Assembly (NCBI RefSeq): GCF_000237925.1
Contig: NC_031496.1
Span: forward strand, 8,595,711 to 8,659,710
Origin: Schistosoma mansoni
Taxonomy: Eukaryota > Platyhelminthes > Trematoda > Strigeidida > Schistosomatidae
Direction of reading: 5' to 3'
DNA length: 64,000 bases
Shown: positions 37,801 through 64,000 of the stretch, piece after piece
Position numbering within the stretch: the first letter of the stretch is position 1
Layout of the letters: each line of letters opens with the position of its first letter
Program-made: the position numbers and the translations under genes
The notes under the pieces: generated by a model
The model's database searches: none
What the model saw: only the letters and a program-made list of their open reading frames with translations
What the model was told of the DNA's origin: nothing

Positions 37801-38143
37801 CGTTAAAACAGAATTGTATGGGTCAGTTTTACTTCATTTCATTTGTATTGTTTTGTCTTTCTCATTCTAAAGGCTTCGTGAAATCCATTTGAAATCACAG
37901 TCTCACTTAATTGATTCCATCCGTCGATCTCATTTGGGAAATCTAGATAGATCAGAAAAAATTCGAACTTACAATTTTCCACAAGATCGTGTAACAGATC
38001 ATCGGTTAAATCACTCTTGGAACAATTTATATCGATTTATGAAACAAGCCGTTGGATTAAGTGAAGTAATAGAAAGTTTGTACAAACAAGATCAACGAGA
38101 AAAATTAAAACGAAAGCTATGTACAGGGAACATAAAAAGTTGA
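25883..38143 (+). CDS. MTRF1L: Mitochondrial peptide chain release factor 1-like (MTRF1L-type), 6 exons, 429 aa
   Basis: It terminates mitochondrial protein synthesis by reading UAA/UAG and releasing the peptide. Exons: 25883-26088, 27945-28051, 29628-29731, 31424-31831, 35155-35348, 37873-38143; all junctions are GT/AG and phases sum to 430 codons including the stop. Residues 1-35 are basic and nearly acid-free, like a mitochondrial presequence. A helical N-terminal domain follows, then AGAGGKEAGLFA (about 162-173) and GVHRVQRVPVT with the codon-reading P-x-T tripeptide as Pro252-Val-Thr254. HTS follows at 261-263, then PGGQNVNKS with the catalytic GGQ at 296-298, and SEKIRTYNFPQDRVTDHR near the C-terminus. 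The intact PxT without the vertebrate MTRF1 insertion points to the MTRF1L/RF1a type. About 15 extra residues sit before GVHRV. AATAAA at 38191 follows the stop. Introns of 1.6-3.3 kb hold several retroelements. Confidence 0.9.
28970..29490 (+). mobile_element. LINE 3'-end fragment with TGACTGAC-type tail, copy 1
   Basis: Located in the second intron of the release-factor gene. The part from about 29215 shares ATGGCTCAAA-TCGTT, then TTTTC-TATC-CC-CTGATA-TGTCACTACC, GACAATCTCATCTC and a GGTCCCACGT...TGACTGACTGG end with copies at 37.09, 47.29 and 55.73 kb. The short tandem tail is typical of RTE-like elements. It is 5'-truncated and diverged; the left limit is uncertain. Confidence 0.6.
29830..30060 (-). 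mobile_element. SM-alpha-like SINE, decayed copy
   Basis: On the minus strand the end reads GAGTCTCATACTAAGAAGAA and then ATAGCCGTCCAGGTTTTCAA, close to the schistosome SM-alpha 3' end and its hammerhead stem-II/GAAA strand. A decayed tRNA-type B box (AAACTCGATCCC) lies upstream. The other end (CGATGGTTTACAT...CTCCAATAATTTCACG in plus) matches the SINE at 35.4-35.7 kb. It lies in the third intron of the release-factor gene. Confidence 0.6.
32060..33060. other. Intron stretch with unassigned open frames
   Basis: Inside intron 4 of the release-factor gene. The plus frame at 32626-33045 (139 codons) is hydrophilic, without recognised domain, and locally less AT-rich than its flanks. It could be repeat-derived. 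No splice connection to the host gene is apparent. Confidence 0.25.
34277..35110 (-). mobile_element. Penelope-like element fragment (RT end plus GIY-YIG endonuclease)
   Basis: The minus frame 35053-34277 (258 codons, open further 5' to about 35090) carries the region downstream of the RT core in Penelope-like elements: FLDVEMTRKQDG, SIYRKPMWNGQ, WVPISRKRNLI, then a GIY-YIG domain with YQFTYSCGARYIGRS, an Arg-rich helix, QEHYPAWLRRGG and the IIEHLVHTGHS His motif. Cercyon-type PLEs are known in schistosomes. The RT core is missing, so the copy is 5'-truncated. It lies antisense in intron 4 of the release-factor gene and ends only about 45-60 bp before exon 5 (35155). Confidence 0.82.
35409..35675 (-). 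mobile_element. SM-alpha-like tRNA-derived SINE with inverted terminal motifs
   Basis: On the minus strand it carries a Pol III A box (TGGCTCAGTGGTCTAAAGG, plus coordinates 35536-35554) and B box (GGGTTCGAATTC, about 35493-35504). Downstream comes a hammerhead-like strand CCCATACTAGGACGAAATAG and the SM-alpha-like end. Unusually, the opposite end on the plus strand carries nearly the same text, GGACGAAATAGCTATCTAGT, from 35636. The two ends thus form an inverted repeat of about 37 bp. The conserved CTGATGAG strand of a hammerhead is not intact. It sits in the last intron of the release-factor gene. Confidence 0.7.
35803..36012 (-). mobile_element. Short LINE-derived non-autonomous element, 5'-truncated copy
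   Basis: The RTE-like tail and GGCACC...GCGCCACACAA block are joined directly to GGGCTGTGATACTTCCCGGG and GAAGCAGGTGGTTTTCTTAG, the leader-type sequence of the LINE at 9.48 kb, with no ORF between. It stops after GAGATGCAAT, so it is 5'-truncated relative to the 59-kb copy. It lies in the last intron of the release-factor gene. Confidence 0.7.
37030..37082 (-). mobile_element. SM-alpha 3'-end fragment
   Basis: In plus orientation the text ATGAGTCGATTAAAGCTAGA, then CCACCATGAAAAACCTGGAA and GCACTA, is the reverse complement of the well-known SM-alpha end (AGTGCTTCCAGGTTTTTCAT...). It abuts the LINE 3'-end fragment that starts at about 37075 through shared CACTAATTTACAT-type text. Confidence 0.6.
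37075..37257 (+). mobile_element. LINE 3'-end fragment with TGACTGAC tail, copy 2
   Basis: It shares TTTGACGCCTAATCTTTTCA, CACTGATACTGTTACTACCT, CTGACAATTTCATCTC, ACTTAAGTACAGGTTCCA and a GGCTGACTGACTA tail with the copies at 29.2, 47.4 and 55.7 kb. It is 5'-truncated and lies in the last intron of the release-factor gene. Confidence 0.65.
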
Positions 38144-38196
38144 TTGTGATAAATATTTAGTTTTTATTTTCTCAAATAATACATAGATAAAATAAA

Positions 38197-41100
38197 TCAT
38201 ATTGCATTCATTTTCTTTTACGCGATTATTTGAACAATAATGCTTGAAGATTGCTTGCTTAGAATAAGAATTTTAGTGTAATTGAGTGAAGCTAGTGAGA
38301 AAGAATTCCCAAACTTGTGTTTCATGATAATTACCATCCATAACCAAGGTGTATAGCTTGAGGGAATTGATACCTCCTATGGAACTCTTACCTGTGTCAT
38401 TGAGAGTTACTGTCATAAATATTACCACTGTGATGTTCAAACCAAGATTAATTTTTGACTCTGGATACAAACATAGGTTCTTGGCTTCTTGTCGATTACT
38501 TTCAACTATCAAACAGGACGTGAAACTATATTTATTCACACGAACTTGTCGGATTACAAACTCGGTCAACATCAATTAATCAGCATATAACTTTGGTCAC
38601 TACTTAGTAATCAATCGTTTCAAACATGGAATTTATCTTCAGGTAAATTTAAGACTACTAAAGTGTACTTCACATTTTATAATCTGAAAGTTGAGTTAGA
38701 CAGTGTGTTCTAGTCTCACCGTTCTTCGGTATATTTTCCATTTGTACTCCTAAGCATGAACGCAGTTGTTTTCTAGAACTGAAAAATCTCATCTTAAACC
38801 CCTGAAAGGCAGGAGGCATGTGAGAATGCCTATTTCTAAGGTCAGTTCACTTATTGGAAACGGTCATTTAGGGAAAAATATCTAACCTTTGCTCCTTCAA
38901 AACGTGGTATACCTGGTGACTGTCCAATTGGATAATTACAAGACAGTACTTCGTTTACTCAAAAAAGTTTCCAACGATTCTGACTGGTCAAAGTATTCTT
39001 CCAACATATATAAAATCTTCCAAGGAATTATGAAGGACCTCTGACACTTAGAGTTACTATTTTTTAACATTCTGGAAACGACTTACGAATTGTGATGTTA
39101 ATTACGTTCCACTACCTAGAGAATGACTTTAATACTGATACCGTAGGTGACATTGTCTTTGTATGCGTTAGTACACAGACCATCTTAAAACTATTCATTT
39201 TGCAATGATTTTACGTAATGTGGCATTTGCTTTGGAACTTCAAAAGTGTACTTGTCAACCTTTCCGCTTCGGAAAGGAAGATGTTTGGCGATTTTTTTGT
39301 TTATTCATCGTTGACCTCGGAAATTGGTGATGATCGGGGGCAACACTATTTTAAGAGTGCTGTAGTTCAGCAATGCATGTTCAGACCTAGTAATATTGAT
39401 TGGATTAATGTTACCATCTGGAGACATCAACTCCGGGGACTTGGTCATATTTCAAAGCTGTGGTGTCGGAGCATTACTTACTGACGTTGGGATTAAGTAA
39501 AAACAAAGTTGAAATGAATAGTTTACGAATCGCAGCTATGATATGAAGGGCTGAATAGTAGTACTTTCCGAGTTGATCAGTCATAACATCTTGACTAGGG
39601 TCCTAATAATGGTGTTGTGGTGTATGCTACTTATGTCGACACACGTAGTATGTAACGCCAGTCAGAAGTGGAATGCTTGGCAGCGATGATCATTTCATGT
39701 GCTCCGTGATGTCGAAGGAAATTTAACAAGTTTTGTCTACGGACATTGACGAATGCTTCCATGAGACCATGGAGGTTGATCTAAAACAATGGATCTCGTG
39801 CACTAGATCGATCAGTAGTGAGCCACAGTGCTACGTCGTGATCGTTACATGGTCAGTCCTTAGGCGAGCCAAGCTGTTGGCAACCAGTTTTAGCGTCCAT
39901 TGAATCTTGTGTGCATTTCAGCAGCACTGTCGTAAACTTTGTCTGAGGCTGAAAACAGTTTGTTGTTTCTGTGGTTTTTTCACTCGCTTTAATTTTCGTT
40001 TTTGGTATCTTGGTAAGTTATCCTGCACTCTGGTCTGTTGGTGTTTATTTTTTCTCATGATTTCAAAGACTTCTATATCTGAAGTGGGTGTATTGGCTGG
40101 TTTGCTTCCCGATGCTGCTGTTATTTATCACTGATTCGTCTGATAAACTTGATAATTTATGCCGTTATTGGTGAGGCCACACACATGGTGGTCTGCGCAA
40201 TACTTTGAGGCTTTTGGGTTTAATGACCCTGGTCTACTCAGTAACTCTTTAAATGGCCCCACAAGTCTGTTTCGGTCCTTTGTTGATTGGTGATTGTTTG
40301 TTCTACGTTTGTGGTCAAACATATTTCCATGCTATCTTTTTGTTCGTATCATAGCATTCTCGAATATTTCTCATCCGTGAGGCTATTCTGCTGTAATTAT
40401 CGGGTCTTCCACATACTTCTGATTGTCAGCCCTAATGTTCAGCTCCCTTCGTTTGCTTGCTTCTGTATATTTCAAGCGCGTCAATGGTTTTCAGCACTTG
40501 TTCGGTTGTTGTTAAATACTGTCTCCTTGTATTTTTCCTGAATCTTATCCAGGCTATCCACAATAATCTGTAGTTTGTACTGTGGTTCTTGGAGCCAAGG
40601 TTTTCGAGGATATCGAATTCACAGGCTCTTTAATCTCTCTCGAGTTGTTTACCGTCGTGATACCTATCTTGAGAGATTTTTCGGGGCTTGCAACTTAGTA
40701 CTGGAACCAGACTTGAATTTAGCGTCTCAAAAAAGTTGTATTAAACTTTGCAGTTTTGCATATCCTGTTGTCCAATGCTTTTTACCTCGGCTACCATCAA
40801 GTGATACGAAACTTGAACAGCTCATCTCTCATGGACTTTGTGTTTATACAGATATGATAGATCTACTTTTCCATAGTGTGATTCGATGAGAAACATGCTT
40901 TTTCGCCTTTGTATCAGTGTGCGAGAACACTTTCTGCTGTAGTCGTGTTGCTGAAAACGCGTCGACCTTTGGTTAGGTTGTTATCTTATTTCATTTCTCC
41001 CGGTTCACGTCATGTGAGTATGTATTTGTGTATGGTGTTATCCGTCTTGACCTCGGGAATTGAGCTCCTCATTAGGATGGTTAGGTGTGTTATAGGGTAC

Positions 41101-42215
41101 TTCTCTAGTATGGACTAACGCATCTCATAAAACTCTATTTATCATCATGGCTACCCTCGTTGACGGGTACACGACAATGGATTACATTCACTATAATACC
41201 ATTCTTTTCTGTTGAAAAAGAGCTTTGAAAATCTGTGAGTCATGATTTTCTTTAGGGCTTATTTACGCAGCACCAGTGGGCTACTTGTGTGCACTTAAGA
41301 TATTTTATCCTTCATGGTCAGAATACGATAATCGCACTTAAAGATGCGACAGATATTCAGAGTTTGGTGACACTTTTGTTCGTACAACATTTATGGTCGA
41401 AAGACTCCACTATAGTCAAACCAGGAGTCAGGAATGAAGGGCTTCGAAGATATATTTTTAACATTGTCTGTGTGTTGAGAAGCGTTTGATCTTGGCTAGT
41501 TAGCGGTTGCAATGGATGCGTAGCACGGCGTGCCTAGTGGTGACCTGATAAAGATGCGTCGCTGAGCTCCTTTAGCTAGGTGTGTCCTGTAAAACTAGTG
41601 ATGTCAGCATTGACGTTTAAGACATACAAATATATTTATTGTTGAGATTTATTTACACCTAATGTCAGTTTTATCTTTCCAGAATAAACAAAACTACATT
41701 CGCTGGCTCTGAGGAGAGCTAAATGTCAGCTTCTTATTTTCGTGAGCCTTTGAGCGACTTTTCCGGTCACTCATACTGTCTGAAAACTTCATAATCACAA
41801 TTTAATTACTTTTCCGTTCATTAGAATGTGCACCTGTCACATGGTTTCTGAATAATTTACGGTTTTACCATAAAGTGACATGATTTTCCTGTTTGAAGAC
41901 TGCTCAACTCCTAAGACATAGTTTAAACAGTTCGGATGATTATTTTTGGTTGACGTTGTTGTAACTATATCTCTTTTTTATACGTTTTGTGGCCCGGTAT
42001 TTGACACCGGTTTTACTGCATGAAAATGCTTTGGACATAAATCTTCCACTTAACTCCTCATATTACCTTGGTTAACCCCCTCAGTGTGATGGCGGTGATA
42101 AGAAGCCAAATACGCTTTGTGTTGGATGAGTCCATTTCAAGCACTCTTGATTATCCAAATCGACATTCAGAGTGAGGGGCGGGAAAACAAAGAGAAGAGA
42201 AGAAAGTGAGTGAAA
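38197..42215. other. Spacer between the release factor and MAN1, no gene assigned
   Basis: No supported gene in 4 kb. A 100-codon minus frame at 38273-38575 and plus frames at 39218-39484, 39907-40134, 40287-40541, 40575-40889 and 40909-41118 have no recognised domain. The G+T-rich run of overlapping plus frames between 39.9 and 41.1 kb looks like degraded mobile-element sequence read antisense, but no family could be named. Confidence 0.35.
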
Positions 42216-42219
42216 AGGT

Positions 42220-42480
42220 TAAATATTCATTGTAAAACAAAAATAAATTACAGACATGTGATGAAAAGAGTAAGTAATATACACTCTCATTAAAAAAAAT
42301 CAAGGTTAATCAGCGAATACCTGTTAGGGTGGAAACTTAACTCATGAAGAACGGGCGAAAAAGTCTAGAATAATCCGTGTGCGCTTGATGTAGTACAAGA
42401 CACTTCAGATGGATTGTTTTGAACTCTTCTTTCGAACCCCCTCTTTGTCCACTGTTTGGGACAGACAGTGACCGTAGAGA
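42220..42480 (-). repeat. Dispersed unclassified repeat, copy 2
   Basis: The reverse complement matches 12770-13030 (CTTGTACTACATCAAGCGCA, GGATTATTC, TATTCGCTGATTAACC, CACATGTCTGTAAT-TA, TTTTTGTTTTACAATGAATA). It is older and diverged, with no coding capacity. Confidence 0.5.
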
Positions 42481-43084
42481 GGCCTCAGGTGGAGTTATTA
42501 TGTATTATAATGCTCATAATTCCTCACACATTTGTAGACTATTCGCATATTTCAGTAGTACATCAAACTTTGGATAGTATTCAACCAGTATTGACACGAA
42601 AAATGTTTTCAAAGTTTGATTCAGGACGTCTTTAAAAGAAGCCTCAATGGTTACTGATTCTACTTAATCTTTCAAATGAATTCTTGAAGACTACTATAGT
42701 CCTTCAGGTACTGAGTAGGAATTACGCTGGTTGACCTCTCGTGACCACACCATTACTAACTAGTTAATTTAGCCTTTAATATCTCAATAGGAGTAACAAA
42801 CATATCTCTTCATAACCAAGAAAGTTTTCTAACTGCCTAGATTCAGAACTTAAGGAACAAGTTGTTTTGCAATTCTGCTTAGCAAAGTTTGTATTTTAAA
42901 GTTCAAAACCTTACATATTGAACATAGTGAGTAGAGAATCATCGTTGCTTAAACTGCTGTGGCGTATCACATTTAAAAGTTGTTGCTGGTTTAGTTTGCT
43001 AGGCTGTGCATATATTAAGTTTAGGTTGCTTGACTGTTTTCAATACTGTAAAGGCTGTTTATTATTTCGCATACTTATCATTAG

Positions 43085-61738
<18,654 letters not shown>

Positions 61739-62148
61739 ATAATCAGTAGTCGTGTGTATTGCAAATTGTTATAAAGTTGTATTGTACTATAATTCCACCT
61801 AACAGTTTTGAATGAGTTTCTTTTTTGATATTAATACTTAAAATTGTTCGATGTTCCAATTTATCTAATCGCATTTACTCTACTTCTATTATTACCATTA
61901 CAATTTTCAATCTTTTTTTAGTGCATTTTCCATTTATGTTATTATTTACTTTGTAGAGTTTGTATTTTGTTTATCAACTCATTGTATTTTTAAGCTTTGT
62001 AATCTTGCATATATATTTTCTGAATAAATTATATACTGTTAGTTTTCTCATTATTGTATCGGTGTGTGTACATGCAAAGTAAGCTTATTGTACAGCCTCT
62101 TCTCAGGTTTGAGTATAACAAAAATTGCAGTTTTTTCTTATCTTGCCC

Positions 62149-64000
62149 TCAGGAATTTTCAGGGTTGTTGGTACGTATTATTTCCATCAGTTCTTCCTGT
62201 ATTTTTTTGAGGATACCATCAGGGTCTTTTAATTTTATCTGAAAATAAAACATACATATTAAGCAGTGATTACTAGAATCAGTTTATTCGTGATAAGCAA
62301 TGTTTTCCGGTGTTTATTTATTATGGGGATATATGGTATCGCCCATCCAAAATGTACAATTTTATGTAGCTGATCATTTTGTCGAGTTTTCGTTACTTCA
62401 AATGTTAAAATTACAAAGTAGTGTCTGTTGTAAAATAATTTCAAGCCAAGGCTTCGCTACAATTCTGTTTGTTTATGATTTGAGACTGAGCAGTGAAATA
62501 TCGGAAAGCCATTGGAGATTGGAATGTCCCCAATTTGTCCAGTGTTATTGAGTAACAACCTCTCCTGGCGTGGTTGAGTTTAAAACTTCACAAACGATTG
62601 GAGCGGTTTACTCTAGTAGTCATTGAACTAATATCTAGTAGTAAGCATTACATACGTATGAATTCATAAACGTATATACACTTAGGTGTTTTATATGTTG
62701 GCTTTATCAAATACAATAATAAGATGAGTCTTTTGACGTATCTTTCCAATTATGAGTGGGCCTTAGAAAATTTTATGCCCAATAATAATGTCATGTCATT
62801 TTATCTAGTATTTCATTGTGTGATTGACATGTTTGTCACTCCTGTATCTCATACATTCATTTCTGTTTGCATTTTAAGGCTGATCTAGTTGTACACTTGT
62901 TCTGACTGTAAAACTAAATGCCATTTTCATTGGTACACGATTGAGATGGAAAACATGAACTTACTGAAAATGCATTGATCATAAGTGGTTTGTCGCTTGT
63001 TATCAAAATGTTCCTAGTATTCTGAACAATTTGTGTTGTGCCACGTTAGAAAAATAACAATTGGTTTGGTTAATAAACTTTTGGGTGGAGTACTGAAATC
63101 TTTTACGTAAGGAGTTTCCATTAATGTTCTGTGGTGTATACTGCTTCACTACACAAGATTATATTACATAAAGAAAGTATTTCAGTTGTATTTCTCTTTG
63201 TTATATTCCTTATATAAGCTTTAAATCTCACTCGATTTAGTTGAAGTTTTGAGACCGTCAAACTCGATGTTGTGACGTGGTTAATTTATGCAAAAAGCAA
63301 TCTATGTGAATCTATCAAACAAATGTCAGATAATTCCTTCAAACTATGAAAAACTATTGTCCGTGGCAAAGGTCTGTCTTTTCGTGTCTTATAGTAACTA
63401 TCAGACATAATTACCTTTGGATCTGCTGACTTTGTCTGTAAAAGTCGAGCTTTATCATTGCAAAGGGTATGAAATATATTCCTACTTATAACCCATGATG
63501 TCCTTTGTTTCGTATATGACTCAGCTCATATGTATTACTATCGTTACCTCACGATTTCTTAGCTGCTTTACGTATTACGTCTATCAACAATTTTTTGCAA
63601 TCACCCTATAATCTATTCTGAAACAGGATATAGTCTGTTCCAAGTTCACTATGGTGTTTGTATGAACCAATGATTCTTTTGTATTGATGACTGTTTGGTT
63701 TTGAATTCCAAATACAATACATTCGTTCGTGTTTATCTAATACTTCTTGATTAAATTGCGTTTTTCTGGGATTACTAGTTTATACTATAATTCAAATACT
63801 CCTAATTATCACATTCAATGTATTATTTATTTCTTTAATCATTCGTTTTCCCTTCATCTGAAAACATGAAATTATAGTAATGTTATTGTCAGAGAATATT
63901 AACAAATCAAAGCCTACCTCTGGTATTTCTGACTCCGTCGGACTTTTCGCTACTTGCCTTCCGAGGTCCACAATTTGAGAAGATTTTGGTACATCATCGC
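62149..64000 (-). CDS. 3' part of an unidentified gene running in from the right edge
   Basis: The last exon is complement 62238-62149: a TTTATTTTCAG acceptor, then 29 codons (IKLKDPDGILKKIQEELMEI...) and TGA. The preceding exon is complement >64000-63918, reading DDVPKSSQIVDLGRQVAKSP and TESEIPE, with a GTAGGC donor. The two join at phase 0 across a 1.68-kb intron. The C-terminus looks helical and charged, perhaps a coiled coil. I do not recognise the protein; most of it lies outside the window. The gene is convergent with MAN1, stop to stop 410 bp apart. The window's right-edge exon is partial. Confidence 0.55.
62239..63640. other. Intron stretch without assigned content
   Basis: Part of the intron between the two minus-strand exons of the right-edge gene. 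The frame at 62300-62551 (plus) has no recognised domain. No RNA gene was seen. Confidence 0.35.
63645..63810. repeat. Dispersed repeat family, copy 2
   Basis: Matches 21165-21335 in the same orientation (TGAATTCCAAATACAATACA, TTCGTTCGTGTTTATCTAAT, CTAGTTTATACTATAATTCA). It is not coding and lies in the intron of the right-edge gene. Confidence 0.6.

Noticed and set aside
38273-38575. 100-codon minus frame beyond the release factor
   Set aside because: Protein-like in places but with no recognised family and a competing plus frame; left as unassigned spacer.
39907-41118. Run of plus frames as a multi-exon gene
   Set aside because: Compositional G+T bias explains the openings; no consistent splice sites or domain.

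Overview
The window reads as nuclear DNA of a digenean flatworm, most likely a Schistosoma blood fluke. The evidence is AT-rich spacers, introns that are either tiny (31-43 bp) or 1-3 kb, and dense schistosome-type retroelements (RTE-like LINEs, a Penelope-like element, an SM-alpha-like SINE with hammerhead-ribozyme traces, a Ty3/gypsy LTR element). It also contains a mitochondrial RF1-type release factor, fitting a flatworm mitochondrial code in which UGA is read as Trp. The species was not determined. All gene models come from reading frames, splice-site phase and remembered family sequences; no search or alignment was run.

Layout. (1) 1.1-4.5 kb, minus: a TMEM185-like multipass membrane protein in two exons. 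(2) 5.3-9.95 kb, minus: a decayed LINE fragment, then an RTE-like LINE with an uninterrupted 1016-codon endonuclease/RT frame. (3) 10-16.2 kb: no recognisable host gene; a GC-richer repeat-like block and one copy of a dispersed repeat. (4) 16.2-20.6 kb, minus: a young Ty3/gypsy element with two 271-bp LTRs that read as identical, flanked by a 4-bp target duplication. (5) 20.7-25 kb: no convincing gene. (6) 25.0-38.2 kb, plus: two mitochondrial genes in tandem, NDUFAF4 (complex I assembly; 3 exons with 37- and 31-bp introns) and, 99 bp downstream, a mitochondrial peptide chain release factor (6 exons over 12 kb). A 3' splice acceptor lies 2 nt before the second ATG, suggesting a trans-spliced polycistron. 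The introns carry SM-alpha-like SINEs, LINE 3' ends and a Penelope-like fragment. (7) 38.2-43 kb: repeat-rich spacer without an assigned gene. (8) 43.1-61.7 kb, plus: a 13-exon MAN1/LEMD3 gene with LEM domain, two membrane spans, MSC winged helix and C-terminal RRM, all phase-consistent (794 codons). Its introns hold several LINE pieces and short LINE-derived elements. (9) 62.1-64 kb, minus: the last exon, and part of an earlier exon, of an unidentified gene entering from the right edge, convergent with MAN1.

The host genes are unrelated in function except for the mitochondrial pair: NDUFAF4 (respiratory complex I assembly) and the release factor (termination of mitochondrial translation, needed to make complex I's mtDNA-encoded subunits). 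Co-transcription would link two steps of respiratory-chain production. The most notable non-gene signals are this candidate operon, a short non-autonomous family pairing LINE 5'-leader-like sequence with a LINE 3' tail, and a SINE copy whose two ends carry inverted hammerhead-like motifs.
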